Below, piece after piece: positions 27,047 to 36,886 of a stretch of 64,000 nucleotides of DNA. The notes under the pieces are model-generated. The model did not search any database. It was not told where the DNA came from and worked only from the letters and a program-made list of their open reading frames with translations. The translations under genes were made by a program, and so were the position numbers. Within the stretch, counting starts at the first letter, position 1, and each line of letters begins with the position of its first letter. This stretch comes from Clostridium bovifaecis (lineage in GTDB: Bacteria; Bacillota; Clostridia; Clostridiales; Clostridiaceae): NCBI GenBank assembly GCA_009738435.1, contig CP046522.1, positions 961,249 to 1,025,248 on the forward strand, read 5' to 3'.

Positions 27047-27970
27047 ATGATAAAAACAGCAAGCTCATTTAAAAGTAAAAAAATCATTATCTTCATAATA
27101 GGATTATTATGTATTCTAGGTATAGGCTCAAGGTATTTAATTAGTGACAAAACAAAAGGTGAATCAGCTTTAAAGAGCAAAGATGTTATAACTAATAGTA
27201 ATAAAGTTTCTATAACTAGTTTAGACTCTAAAGTGTTAGTTTCATCGGAATCAGAGAATTCAAAAACAATAGATGCGGCTGTAAGTGGTGCTATAATGGA
27301 AAGAGCCAGCAAATATAAGCAAGGAGAGGTGGCTACAGAAGGGCATATTATACTCTATAGTGAAGAAAAGGGTGAAGTTGTAAAAGTATATGCTATTGTA
27401 AGCTATGGTGCCTTTGGCTTTGAAAATGGAATATTTACCTTCGTGAGTGGGAGCGGAGCGATTCCAACAGTTATAACCTTTACCAAAAACGAGAATAAAG
27501 AATATACATTGAAAGAGTATAAAGAACCTATGGATGGATCAGAGTATACAAAATCAATTAAAAATATGTTCCCTAAAAATTTATGGTATAAAGTTTTTAA
27601 TTCAAGTGATTTTCCAGAAATAAGAAAGCAGCAGGAAGGACAGGCAGGGAAGTATCTAGAAAGCATCGGTAGAAAAGCAAAGGTTAGTTCGGAGAATGTT
27701 GAGAAGACGCTTCCAAATATAAATGTAGAAGCATCAAATAAGCTTTTTTCAGAATACACTAAGTTTGATTCGGAGCTTAATAGATTTCCATATTGGCTAG
27801 GGACACTAGAAGAAGTTCAGAATAGTGTAAGATATATATATGAAACTTCGAAAAGTAAAACTGACGATGGGTATGATTTAATGATTTTTACAAAGAAAAA
27901 AGAAGATGGAACTGTAGTTAAAAAGCATAAGTATAAAATAGTTGGTACTGAGCCAAAGCTTATAGAATAA
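27047..27970 (+). CDS. Membrane-anchored protein resembling the C-terminal sensor part of BlaR1-like proteins
   Basis: A 307-residue protein with one N-terminal membrane helix (IIIFIIGLLCILGIGSRYLI, residues about 13-32) and an extracellular remainder. The segments VYAIVSYGAFGFENGIFTFV, SGSGAIPTVITFTK and NINVEASNKLFSEYTKFD recall the extracellular C-terminal region of some clostridial M56/BlaR1-like metallopeptidases, from memory and not checked. No zinc protease motif is present, so it would be a stand-alone version. Function unknown. It is a single gene with a terminator after it. Confidence 0.7.
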   Translation: MIKTASSFKSKKIIIFIIGLLCILGIGSRYLISDKTKGESALKSKDVITNSNKVSITSLDSKVLVSSESENSKTIDAAVSGAIMERASKYKQGEVATEGHIILYSEEKGEVVKVYAIVSYGAFGFENGIFTFVSGSGAIPTVITFTKNENKEYTLKEYKEPMDGSEYTKSIKNMFPKNLWYKVFNSSDFPEIRKQQEGQAGKYLESIGRKAKVSSENVEKTLPNINVEASNKLFSEYTKFDSELNRFPYWLGTLEEVQNSVRYIYETSKSKTDDGYDLMIFTKKKEDGTVVKKHKYKIVGTEPKLIE

Positions 27971-28013
27971 TGGGGTAGTGATAGATAATCTATAGCCACC
28001 AAAGAACTAAAGT

Positions 28014-28063
28014 AAAAGAGATAGTAACTCAGAGTAAAATCATAATAGGCTATCTCTTTTTTA
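28014..28063. terminator. Bidirectional terminator between convergent genes
   Basis: Arms AAAAGAGATAG and CTATCTCTTTT enclose 25 bases; a T run follows on the plus strand and T residues on the minus strand. Confidence 0.75.
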
Positions 28064-28077
28064 TTAAGTTTAAGGGA

Positions 28078-29187
28078 CTATAATCTTACTAACTCATAGT
28101 CTAGAGTACCGAATCCTAGTTCCTCACCATGTTTTAATCCAGTTTCCCAGTTTGTATTTGAATGAACATGATTAAACTTATCTGTACCTTCATGATAATG
28201 CTTGTCAGATAGTATAGATCCATTGATTATTGGAGCTTTATTTACCAAATCAACACTTGCTTTATCAAGTGCAATAGGATCAAAGGATGCAGCTATGCCT
28301 ATATCAGGCACAATAGGCAAGTCATTTGAATTGAAGCAATCACAATCAGGTGATACATTTATTATAAAATTAATATGGAAGTTTTCTTTATTCTTTATAA
28401 CAGCATAGGCATATTCAGCTATTTTCTCATTAGCAGTATCTGCTGATTCATTCCATATAACTTGTGCTGCATTAAATTGACAGACTGCAACGCATTGGCC
28501 GCATCCTATGCATTTACTGTAATCTATAGAAGCTATTTTATTTTCATCTAAACTTATAGCTTCTTGAGAGCAGCTTTTTACGCATTGTGTACAGGACTTA
28601 CAATTCTTAGCTTTTATTCTAGGTTGAGAAGCAGAATGCATTTCTAGTTTTCCACCTCTTGATCCAGAACCCATACCTAAATTCTTTAAAGCCCCACCGA
28701 ATCCAGTCATTTCATGACCTTTAAAATGGTTCATAGAGATTATAATATCAGCATCAGCTATAGCGGAACCTATCTTAGCGGTTTTGCAGTGTTTTCCATT
28801 AACCTCAATGTCTCTATACTCAGTACCTTTAAGACCATCTGCAATAATTATATTGCAACCTACTGTTAATGGATTAAAACCATTTTCAAAGGCAGCAGTT
28901 AAATGGTCAATTGCATTAGATCTTCTGCCAGTATACAATGTGTTAGAGTCTGTTAAAAAAGGTATGCCACCTAGGTCTTTTATAACTTGTACTATTTTTG
29001 CGGCATAATTTGGTCTTATGTAAGCTAAGTTACCTGGCTCTCCAAAGTGGATTTTTATTGCTACAAACTTATTTTTAAAATCAATATTTTCTATACCAGT
29101 CTTTTTTACTAATCTCTCAAGTTTGTCTAATAAATTTAAACCTGGTTTAGTCCTCAGGTCTGTAAAATATACTTTAGATTTTTCCAT
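28078..29187 (-). CDS. DUF362 and 4Fe-4S ferredoxin-domain protein
   Basis: A 369-residue iron-sulfur protein. Residues 1-190 form the DUF362 domain (KIHFGEPGNLAYIRPNYAA, then FKGHEMTGFGGALKNLGMG). Two ferredoxin motifs follow: CKSCTQCVKSCSQ and CIGCGQCVAVCQ, each expected to bind one 4Fe-4S cluster. A later stretch (NVSPDCDCFNSNDLPIVPD) is conserved in the family. Its electron partner and substrate are unknown. It stands alone with a GGGGG site and faces the acoR promoter region. Confidence 0.85.
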   Translation of the reverse strand: MEKSKVYFTDLRTKPGLNLLDKLERLVKKTGIENIDFKNKFVAIKIHFGEPGNLAYIRPNYAAKIVQVIKDLGGIPFLTDSNTLYTGRRSNAIDHLTAAFENGFNPLTVGCNIIIADGLKGTEYRDIEVNGKHCKTAKIGSAIADADIIISMNHFKGHEMTGFGGALKNLGMGSGSRGGKLEMHSASQPRIKAKNCKSCTQCVKSCSQEAISLDENKIASIDYSKCIGCGQCVAVCQFNAAQVIWNESADTANEKIAEYAYAVIKNKENFHINFIINVSPDCDCFNSNDLPIVPDIGIAASFDPIALDKASVDLVNKAPIINGSILSDKHYHEGTDKFNHVHSNTNWETGLKHGEELGFGTLDYELVRL

Positions 29188-29189
29188 AG

Positions 29190-29557
29190 TTTTCCCCCTA
29201 AATAATTAAGTTAATTTTATATTACTATTATTTTAATTTATTTCAGTTGCTATGTCTACAGAAGTATAGTAATGATATACCAGCCTAACCATGAAACATA
29301 TAAAAGGTAGGATGATGCATAACATATTTGCAATATATATACAACGTTGTAACCATTATTACAAATATGGTATTATTAACAAAAGAGAGTAAGATTAAAT
29401 TTAATAGCATCTTTTCGTGAGTTTATGAAATCGTTAATGTATGCATTTAGCTTGTCTCTTATGTTTGGCAGAAAAAGAACTAGCGGCAATAAATGTTTAT
29501 TCAGTCGAATTTAGTGTTGAAAAACTTTAATTTTGAACACTTGGGAGGTAATAAACT
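29190..29557. other. Intergenic region before acoR
   Basis: About 370 bases, AT-rich, without a credible gene. It holds a short perfect palindrome ACAACGTTGT (29341-29350) and, just before acoR, a GGGAGG site. Promoters for the divergent DUF362 gene and for acoR should lie here, but I could not fix them. Confidence 0.4.
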
Positions 29558-31500
29558 TTGATTAGTATTCCTAATATTGAAGCTCGGTGGGAAAACTTTG
29601 TAAAAAACAATCAAGTGCCAAAAGATGTAAGAAAGGAGATATTGGATTCGTGGATTAGGTGTAAAAAGTATGGAGTTGATCCCTTTGAAGGAAGTGGTGA
29701 AGATATAGACAAAGGTGAATTTGATAAAATCCTTAAAAATAAAAGAGAACTAATTGAAATAGCAAAGCCAATAATGTTAGGTTTATTTAATGTTGTTAAG
29801 GAATCAAATTATTCTATTATTTTAACAGATGAAAATGCAGTAGTTCTTAAGGTAATTGGAAATGAAACAATAATGGAAAAAAATAATAACTTGTATTTTC
29901 TAGAAGGATGTAGGTGGACAGAAGAAGATGTTGGTACAAACGCCATTGGAACATGTATTTATCTAGATAAACCTATCCAAACTTTAGGAGCGGAACACTA
30001 TGGAAAAAAGCAACATGGTTGGACTTGTTCTGCTTCACCTATACACGATAGTAATGGGAAAATTATTGGAGTAATTGACCTATCAGGAGACTTCCATGGC
30101 TATCATTCTCATACACTTGGTATAGTGGTTGAAGCAGCTAATTCTATACAAGAACAATTTTTAATGGCTGAGCATAGAAAGTGGGCTAAAGCAGCCTTTG
30201 AATCTATAGAAGATGGGATTTTAACAATAGATAGTAATTTTGCTGTGAAAGATTTTAATCTAAAGATATGTGAAATATTAAAAATTGCAAAAGAAGAAAT
30301 TCATAAATTAGATATAAGAGTTTTATTAAGCGATATAATTAAGGATATTAGTAATTTTAATAAAAATAATATAATTAGATATAGAGAGGTTAGTTTGTAT
30401 GTAAATGACTATAGAGTTGAATGCAACATAAATGTTACTCCAGTCGAAAAGGATGGAAGATATATAGGGCTTGTTATTGTTGTAAAAAAAGTTGATAGCT
30501 TCAGGCATGCGGTCAATAAAATAGCTGGTTTCTCTTCAAAGTATGCTTTTAAGGATATTATAACAAATAATTTAAGAATGAAAAATATAATTGAGGAAGC
30601 AAGAAATATAGCTGAAAATGAGTGTTCGATATTAATTACAGGAGAAAGTGGAACTGGAAAAGAGCTATTTGCACATGCTATTCATAATGAAAGTTCAAGA
30701 AGCAACGGACCTTTTGTTGCAATTAATTGTGCAGCTCTACCAAAAGATTTGGTGGAAAGCGAACTTTTTGGTTATGAAAAGGGCTCTTTTACTGGAGCTG
30801 CAAAAGAGGGACAACCTGGTAAGTTTGAGTTAGCTAACAGGGGAACAATTTTTTTGGATGAGATTGGTGAATTGCCATTGGAAATTCAGTCAAAGCTTCT
30901 TAGAGTTTTAGATAATCATACTGTAACGAGGATTGGCGGAAAATACGAAAGAAATTTAGATGTTAGAGTTATAGCAGCTACAAATAGAAATCTTTATAAC
31001 GAAATTCAAATAAATAACTTTAGAAGTGATCTATACTATAGGTTAAATGTGTTTAATGTAAAACTACCTCCACTCAGAGAAAGACCTGAAGATATTATAC
31101 TTTGTGCAGAATTCTTCTTAGATAAGTTAAATAAAAAAAACCCAAATCTTGAAAAAAATTTGATGAAAACTTTATTAATTCAATAACAAATTATAATTGG
31201 CCAGGCAATGTTAGGGAGTTAGAAAATGTTGTTCAAAGAGCTTATTACCTTTCTAAAAGCAGTATAATCTCGTATACGTTTATACCAGATTATATTAGCA
31301 AAAATATAAAAGAAAGCATGCAAGATACTTCTAAAATTTCCTCTATTAACAATTCAAAATCTAAAACATTAGAAGAAATCGAAAAAAATTTAATCCTTGA
31401 ATCATTAAAAAAGTGCAATGGAAATGTCGTTGATGCAAGTAAAATGATAGGTATTGGAAAGTCTACATTATATAGAAAAATTAAAAAATACGGATTGTAA
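29558..31500 (+). CDS. acoR: Sigma-54-dependent activator of acetoin catabolism, AcoR-type (one apparent frameshift)
   Basis: An enhancer-binding protein of 647 residues after correction. Order: N-terminal region and GAF-like domain (about 60-195, with RWTEEDVGTNAIGTCIYLD), PAS-like domain (about 210-315), AAA+ ATPase with GESGTGKE and the sigma-54 contact loop GSFTGA, and a C-terminal Fis-type helix-turn-helix (NVVDASKMIGIGKSTLYRKI). Start is a TTG with GGGAGG. The frame breaks near 31152-31158, a run of seven A; one more A restores FDENFINSITNYNWPGNVRE. It sits directly upstream of the aco genes on the same strand. Confidence 0.9.
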
Positions 31501-31551
31501 GAGGTGCCAAATTGGTAAATGATAAAAATTCCCAATTTGGCACTTCTTTTT
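31501..31551 (+). terminator. Terminator of acoR
   Basis: Arms GAGGTGCCAAATTGG and CCAATTTGGCACTTC pair over 15 positions (one G-U) around a 15-base loop, followed by TTTTTCCC. Confidence 0.75.
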
Positions 31552-31622
31552 CCCATAATGAAATTTAATGAGACTTTTTGGGAAAGTAGGTTGGCAAATG
31601 GCTTATATAAATAGTCTATACT

Positions 31623-31640
31623 TTGGTATGGCTTTTGCTT
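31623..31640 (+). promoter_or_regulatory. Sigma-54 promoter of the aco operon
   Basis: TTGGTATGGCTTTTGCTT has GG at 31625-31626 and GC at 31637-31638, exactly 12 bases apart, as required for -24/-12 elements. It lies 35 bases upstream of the first operon gene, next to the sigma-54 activator AcoR. Confidence 0.75.
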
Positions 31641-31674
31641 AAGTATATATGCGGGAAGACAAGGAGGTGAAATA

Positions 31675-32077
31675 ATGTTAAAAGCTGCGTTTATGTTTCT
31701 AGCACCAAAAGCTAATCCACAAATTCACAACTCAGTTATAAAAACTGATGAAGTAGAACTTTTTACAGTGGATGTTTCAAATTATGAAATATCATGTAAG
31801 ACAACTTTAGAACTTATAAGTGGAGGAATAACTGCTATAGAGTTATGTGGTGGTTTTGGATACGACTAGTAAAAGGGGGAATATCAATTGCAGCATCTAA
31901 TCCAGAAAAAATTGATGAGGAAAAGATTAAAAGTTGTCTACCTGTAGGAAGTAAAAGAGTAAAGACACTACTAGGAGGTCTTAAGGCTTCAGGACTATAC
32001 TTCCCATGGTTTGGAGACACGAGGATGACAGTACTGAAGTTGCAGTAGCGTGTATTGAAGTTGTAATAAAAGAATAA
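31675..32077 (+). pseudogene. Small first gene of the aco operon, DUF6506-like start, broken by two single-base losses
   Basis: The ATG has a strong AAGGAGG site. The frame begins MLKAAFMFLAPKANPQIHNS and reaches AIELCGGFGY, much like the DUF6506 family of small proteins. It stops at 31869; adding one base near 31862-31866 continues through LVKGGISIAASNPEKIDEEK to another break near 32023, where one more base gives DSTEVAVACIEVVIKE and a stop at 32077. Corrected length is 134 residues. Function unknown; family match is tentative, and the two breaks may be sequencing errors. Confidence 0.55.
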
Positions 32078-32086
32078 GAGGGGGTA

Positions 32087-33079
32087 ATGAGTTTGGATAT
32101 ATCGAATATTAATGTTATTGATATGTATAAAACTATGTTGAAAATAAGAAGGTTTGAAACAAAAGCTATGAACTTTTTTGCAGAGGGTAAAATTCCGGGC
32201 TTTGTTCATCTATATATAGGTGAAGAAGCAGTTGCAACAGGGGTATGTGCAAATTTAAATAACGACGATTACATTACTAGTACGCATAGAGGACATGGGC
32301 ATATAGTTGCTAAGGGTGGGGACCTAAAGTTTATGATGGCAGAGCTTTTTGGAAGAGCTACTGGATATGGTAAAGGAAAAGGTGGTTCAATGCACATTGC
32401 TGATGCAACAAAAGGTATATTAGGTGCAAATGGTATAGTTGGTGCAGGCCATAATATATCTTTAGGAGCAGGCTTAAGCGCACAGTATAGAGGTACAAAG
32501 CAGGTTTGTGTATGTTTCTTTGGAGATGCTTCTACAAACCAAGGAACATTTCATGAATCTTTAAACATGGCTAGCTTATGGAAACTTCCAGTTATATTTG
32601 TATGTGAAAATAATTTATATGGTATTTCTATATGTCAAAGTAGACATCAGGCAATAAAGGATGTATCTGAGAGAGCTGGTTCATATAATATGCCTGGCAT
32701 AACTGTCGATGGAAATGATGTCTTTGCCGTTTATGAAGCTTCAAAAGAAGCTATAAAAAGAGCTAGAGAAGGCAAAGGACCTACATTGATAGAATGCAAA
32801 ACTTATCGTCAAAGAGGTCATTTTGAAGGAGATCCAGGAACATATAAGCCAGTAGAAGAACAAGAAGCATGGTTAAAGAAAGATCCTATCCCTAGGATAG
32901 AGAAGTTTATTTTAGACAATGGGATATTAAATAAAGATAAATTAAAGTCACTTCAAGAAGAAATAGACAAGCAAATCGAGGATGCAGTTGAGTTTGCTAA
33001 TAATAGTCCTTATCCATCTTTAGATTCAGTAGTAGAAGATGTTTATTCTGATATAAAAGAGGAGGTTAGAGTAAGATGA
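32087..33079 (+). CDS. acoA: Acetoin dehydrogenase E1 alpha subunit
   Basis: A 330-residue thiamine-diphosphate-dependent E1 alpha. The TPP motif GDASTNQGTFHESLNMASLW (residues about 147-166, GDG class) and RGHGHIVAKGG and GGSMHIAD are typical. With AcoB it cleaves acetoin to acetaldehyde and a hydroxyethyl group passed to lipoyl-E2. Assignment to acetoin rather than pyruvate rests on acoR upstream and the sigma-54 promoter; sequence alone would allow other 2-oxo-acid enzymes. An AGAGGGGG site precedes the ATG; the stop overlaps acoB (ATGA). Confidence 0.88.
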   Translation: MSLDISNINVIDMYKTMLKIRRFETKAMNFFAEGKIPGFVHLYIGEEAVATGVCANLNNDDYITSTHRGHGHIVAKGGDLKFMMAELFGRATGYGKGKGGSMHIADATKGILGANGIVGAGHNISLGAGLSAQYRGTKQVCVCFFGDASTNQGTFHESLNMASLWKLPVIFVCENNLYGISICQSRHQAIKDVSERAGSYNMPGITVDGNDVFAVYEASKEAIKRAREGKGPTLIECKTYRQRGHFEGDPGTYKPVEEQEAWLKKDPIPRIEKFILDNGILNKDKLKSLQEEIDKQIEDAVEFANNSPYPSLDSVVEDVYSDIKEEVRVR

Positions 33080-34044
33080 AGATGACATTTTTAGAAGCAA
33101 TAAAAACTGGTATAGAAAATGAGATGAAGCAAAATGAAAACGTATATATTTTAGGAGAAGATGTTGGAGCTTTTGGTGGATGCTTCGGTGTAACTGCAGG
33201 TCTTTTTGACAAATATGGCGACAAAAGAGTAAAAGACACACCTATATCTGAAGGAGCAATTGTAGGGTGTGCTGTAGGCTCAGCTGCTACTGGATTAAGA
33301 CCAATTGCAGAATTAATGTTTGGGGATTTTGTAACTGTTGCAATGGATATGATAGTAAACCAGGCAGCAAAAATGAGATATATGTTTGGTGGGAAAATAA
33401 ACCTTCCATTAGTAGTTAGAATGCCAATAGGTGCTGGAGTACAAGCTTCAGCTCAGCACTCTCAATCGCTTGAAGCTTGGTTTACGCATGTGCCGGGACT
33501 TAAGATAGTATATCCATCAACTCCAGAGGATGCATTAGGGTTAATGATGTCTTCTGTAGAAGATAATAATCCTGTTATTTTCTTTGAACACAAATTATTA
33601 TATGGAATCAGTGGAGAAGTGGCTGATGATATCAAGCCGATACCTTTAGGAGTAGCCAAGGTACAAAGAGAAGGTACGGATGTTACTGTAATAGCTACAG
33701 GTAAAATGGTTCATGAGGCTCTTAATGCAGCAGAAAAGCTCTCCAAAGAAGGAATTTCAGTAGAGGTTATAGACCCAAGAACTTTATACCCACTTGATAA
33801 AAAGACTATATTTGAATCAGTTGAAAAGACTAATAAGGCACTTGTAATTACGGAGGAGCATAAAAGAGGGGGATACGGTGGAGAGATATCTGCGATAATT
33901 AGCGAAGAATGTTTTGATAATCTTGATGCGCCAGTAGTTAGAATAGGAGCATTAAATGTACCAATGCCATATGCACCAACCCTTGAAAACTGTGTAATTC
34001 CTAATGCCGAAGATATAATTAATGGTATTAGAAAACTATTTTAA
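33076..34044 (+). CDS. acoB: Acetoin dehydrogenase E1 beta subunit
   Basis: A 322-residue E1 beta with the transketolase pyrimidine-binding domain (VYILGEDVGAFGGCFGVTAG, DTPISEGAIVGCAVGSA) and the C-terminal transketolase domain (EVIDPRTLYPLDKKTIFESV). It pairs with AcoA to form the active site. It starts four bases inside the acoA end, so the two are translationally coupled. Confidence 0.9.
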   Translation: MKMTFLEAIKTGIENEMKQNENVYILGEDVGAFGGCFGVTAGLFDKYGDKRVKDTPISEGAIVGCAVGSAATGLRPIAELMFGDFVTVAMDMIVNQAAKMRYMFGGKINLPLVVRMPIGAGVQASAQHSQSLEAWFTHVPGLKIVYPSTPEDALGLMMSSVEDNNPVIFFEHKLLYGISGEVADDIKPIPLGVAKVQREGTDVTVIATGKMVHEALNAAEKLSKEGISVEVIDPRTLYPLDKKTIFESVEKTNKALVITEEHKRGGYGGEISAIISEECFDNLDAPVVRIGALNVPMPYAPTLENCVIPNAEDIINGIRKLF

Positions 34045-34048
34045 TATT

Positions 34049-34066
34049 GGGGGGAATTTCCCCCCC
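34049..34066 (+). other. GC-rich hairpin between acoB and acoC
   Basis: Six G, AATTT and seven C form a tight hairpin five bases after the acoB stop, with no T run. It may slow RNase decay or lower downstream expression. It is the most GC-rich spot in the region. Confidence 0.5.
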
Positions 34067-34162
34067 TAATGAAATTAAAGGTGGGTATTCATGAGCAAAG
34101 TATACATCTTCGGGCAAGGAGATTAGAAGACTTGTATCATCTAAAGAATAGGGGGATTGTTT

Positions 34163-35467
34163 ATGGCAAAGATTGTAGTAATGCCGAAACTTGGGTTAAC
34201 AATGAAAGAAGGAACAATAGTAAGGTGGATAAAAAAAGAGGGAGAAAACATAAATGCTGAGGAAGCTTTCTTTGAAGTATCAACTGATAAATTGACAAAT
34301 GAAATTGAAGCAAATGAAAGTGGAGTCGTAAGAAAGCTTCTTAGTGAAGAAGGCGACTCTGTGGAATGTTTAAAACCGGTAGCTATTATTGCTGCTGCAG
34401 ATGAGGATATTTCTGCCTTATTGAAGCAGTGCAATGTAGAAGAGGCCCAAGAAGAAAAGGGTGAAAATAAGATTGTAGAACAAAATATATCTGCAAGCAG
34501 TGAAAATAAACCTAAAAAAAGAATAAAAGCAGCTCCCGCTGCTAAAAAGCTAGCGGCAGAAAGTAGTATAGATCTTGAAATAATAAGGGGGACAGGATCA
34601 GAGGGAAGAATAGTAGTTAAAGATATAGAAGATTATATTGAAAATCAAAAGAATAAAGCTAAAATTTCTCCTGTAGCAGACAAAATGGCCAAAAAACTAA
34701 ATGTAGATATATCTGAAATAAATAAAGATGGAAGAATAATGAAAGAAGATGTTCTAGCTTTTGTAAATAATAGCATTGATACTGAAAAGAAATCTGAAGA
34801 AAAGAGAATACCTATGACTCCAATGAGGAAAGTAATTTCTTCAAGAATGTATGAAAGCTGGAGTGTTTCTCCTGTGGTTAACTATAATATGAGGGCAGAT
34901 ATAACTAGCTTAAAGAGGTTCAAGAATGAACTAAAAGATATTTGTAAATTAACATATACAGATTTACTAGTGAAAATCGTATCAAAGGCACTGCTTGAAT
35001 TTCCATTAGTTAATTGCTCTATTGATGGTGAAGAACTAATTATAAGAAACTATGCTAATATTGGCGTAGCTGTTGCAATAGAAGGGGGATTAGTAGTGCC
35101 AGTAGTTAAGCATGCAGAAGAGAAAGGATTAAAAGAAATTTCAGATGAAGTAAAAAGTTTATCTTCTAGAGCTAAAGCGAATGGACTTACTCCAAATGAT
35201 ATGAGTAGTGGAACTTTTACAATTACAAACCTGGGGATGTTTGGTATGGAGTCTTTCTCTCCAATCATAAATCAACCTGAAGTTGCAATACTAGGAGTTA
35301 ATAAGATAGAGGAGACGCCAATTCTAAAGAATGGAGAAATTGTTGTAAAACCTCTAATGAACCTATCACTTACAGCTGACCATAGAGCCGTAGATGGAGC
35401 AGTTGCGGCCCAGTTCCTTGCAAAAGTCAAAGAGTTAATTGAAAAACCAGAAATACTTATATTATAA
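34163..35467 (+). CDS. acoC: Acetoin dehydrogenase E2 (lipoyl acyltransferase)
   Basis: A 434-residue dihydrolipoyl acetyltransferase. Domain order: one lipoyl domain (residues 1-78, lipoylated lysine in FEVSTDKLTNEIEA), linker, two peripheral subunit-binding motifs (AAPAAKKLAAESSIDLEIIR and ISPVADKMAKKLNVDISEIN), and the catalytic domain with SLTADHRAVDGAVAAQFLA, holding the HxxxDG active site. It transfers acetyl from E1 to CoA. The ATG at 34163 has an AGGGGG site six bases away; a TTG six bases upstream is less likely. Two E3/E1-binding motifs rather than one is a minor oddity. Confidence 0.9.
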   Translation: MAKIVVMPKLGLTMKEGTIVRWIKKEGENINAEEAFFEVSTDKLTNEIEANESGVVRKLLSEEGDSVECLKPVAIIAAADEDISALLKQCNVEEAQEEKGENKIVEQNISASSENKPKKRIKAAPAAKKLAAESSIDLEIIRGTGSEGRIVVKDIEDYIENQKNKAKISPVADKMAKKLNVDISEINKDGRIMKEDVLAFVNNSIDTEKKSEEKRIPMTPMRKVISSRMYESWSVSPVVNYNMRADITSLKRFKNELKDICKLTYTDLLVKIVSKALLEFPLVNCSIDGEELIIRNYANIGVAVAIEGGLVVPVVKHAEEKGLKEISDEVKSLSSRAKANGLTPNDMSSGTFTITNLGMFGMESFSPIINQPEVAILGVNKIEETPILKNGEIVVKPLMNLSLTADHRAVDGAVAAQFLAKVKELIEKPEILIL

Positions 35468-35481
35468 GGAAGGTGATAAGG

Positions 35482-36873
35482 GTGAAGGTAGTAGTTTTAG
35501 GTGGAGGACCAGGAGGCTATGTAGCTGCAATAAGAGCAGCACAGTTAGGTGGAGAAGTAACTCTTATTGAAAAGTCTACCATTGGAGGAACATGCTTAAA
35601 TATAGGCTGTATACCAACTAAGGTACTTTTGCATTCTGCGGAATTGTTTAATGAAATAAAAGATAGCAGTAAATTTGGCATTGAGGTTAGTGGAGACATT
35701 AAGGTAAATTGGAGTGAATTACAAAGTAGAAAAAAAATTGTAGTCAATACATTAGTTTCAGGAGTTAGAAGTCTATTAGCATTTAATAAAGTGAAGATAA
35801 TAAATGGAGTTGGCAATTTTGAAACGAAAAATTTAGTTTCTGTAACTAAAGAAAATGGAGCAGTAGAGAATATAGAATTTGATAAGGTCATTATATCTAC
35901 AGGTTCTATACCAGTTATACCTCCAATAGAAGGAAAAGATCTTCCAGGTGTAATAGATAGTACAGATGCATTAAGTTTAAATAATATACCAAAAAGCATG
36001 GTTATTATTGGTGGAGGAGTAATAGGAATAGAATTTGCCAATGCTTACAATGCTTTTGGCTGTAATGTAACTATAATTGAAATGCTCCCATTCATATTAC
36101 CGCCAGTAGATAGAGAAATTTCTGAGATTATTAAATCAAAGTTAAATAGTGAAGGAATAGAAATTTACAACAATTGCAAGGTAACTAAAATTGAAGAAAG
36201 TGGGAAAGTGCTTAGTGTTGCTTTTATAAATGGCGATAAGCAATTAAAGGTGGATGCTGAAAAAGTTCTTGTGGCTGTTGGAAGACGTGCTTTCATTGAG
36301 GAATTAAATCTAGAAAAAGCAGGTGTAAAAACAGAAAAAGGATGTATTATTGTAAATGACAGAATGGAAACTAGTGTAGATGGAATATACGCAATAGGGG
36401 ATTGTACAGGCAAAAATATGCTGGCACATGTAGCTTCAGAACAAGGAGTTGTTGCGGCGGAAAATATAATGGGCAAAAATGTAAAAATGGATTATAAGAC
36501 TGTACCAGCTTGTGTGTATACTAAACCAGAATTGGCTTCAGTTGGATTAACCGAAGAACAGGTAAAGGAAAAAGGAATTGATTATAAAGTAGGAAAGTTT
36601 CCTTTAATTGCTAATGGAAAGTCTCTTATTATGAATGAAATCTCAGGAATAATTAAGATTATTGCAGATAAGAAGTATGATGAGGTTTTAGGAGTGCATA
36701 TACTTGGTCCAAGAGCTACAGATTTAATAACTGAGGGAGCACTAGCACTAAGATTAGAAACTACTCTACAGGAAATAGCTACTACAGTACATGCGCACCC
36801 TACAGTTGGAGAGGCCATAAAAGAAGCTGTTCTTGCAGTTAATAAAGAGGCTATTCATATGATTAACAAATAA
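35482..36873 (+). CDS. acoL: Dihydrolipoamide dehydrogenase (E3) of the acetoin complex
   Basis: A 463-residue flavoprotein disulfide reductase. It has the FAD motif VVLGGGPGGYVAAIRAAQLG, the redox disulfide GGTCLNIGCIPTK, an NAD-binding motif IIGGGVIGIEFANAYNAFG and the C-terminal HAHPTVGEA base. It reoxidises the lipoyl arm with NAD. No lipoyl domain is fused at the N-terminus, unlike some clostridial forms. Start at the GTG at 35482 is favoured by an AAGGTG site six bases away; a GTG at 35473 is possible. Confidence 0.92.
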   Translation: MKVVVLGGGPGGYVAAIRAAQLGGEVTLIEKSTIGGTCLNIGCIPTKVLLHSAELFNEIKDSSKFGIEVSGDIKVNWSELQSRKKIVVNTLVSGVRSLLAFNKVKIINGVGNFETKNLVSVTKENGAVENIEFDKVIISTGSIPVIPPIEGKDLPGVIDSTDALSLNNIPKSMVIIGGGVIGIEFANAYNAFGCNVTIIEMLPFILPPVDREISEIIKSKLNSEGIEIYNNCKVTKIEESGKVLSVAFINGDKQLKVDAEKVLVAVGRRAFIEELNLEKAGVKTEKGCIIVNDRMETSVDGIYAIGDCTGKNMLAHVASEQGVVAAENIMGKNVKMDYKTVPACVYTKPELASVGLTEEQVKEKGIDYKVGKFPLIANGKSLIMNEISGIIKIIADKKYDEVLGVHILGPRATDLITEGALALRLETTLQEIATTVHAHPTVGEAIKEAVLAVNKEAIHMINK

Positions 36874-36886
36874 TTAGTATTACTAA

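Noticed and set aside
31502..31552. TTTGGCACTTCTTTTTCCC as a sigma-54 promoter
   Set aside because: The -24 part fits but no GC lies 12 bases after the GG; it is the second arm of the acoR terminator.
31603..31615. TTGGCAAATGGCTT as a -24/-12 element
   Set aside because: The GG to GC distance is 8, not 12; the element at 31623 fits exactly.
34069..34260. A 63-codon frame overlapping the acoC start
   Set aside because: It runs out of frame into a certain acoC, has no recognised motif, and its start has no better ribosome site than acoC.
35517..36041. A 174-codon minus-strand frame opposite acoL
   Set aside because: Antisense to the FAD and disulfide motifs of acoL; the composition is that of a reversed coding strand.
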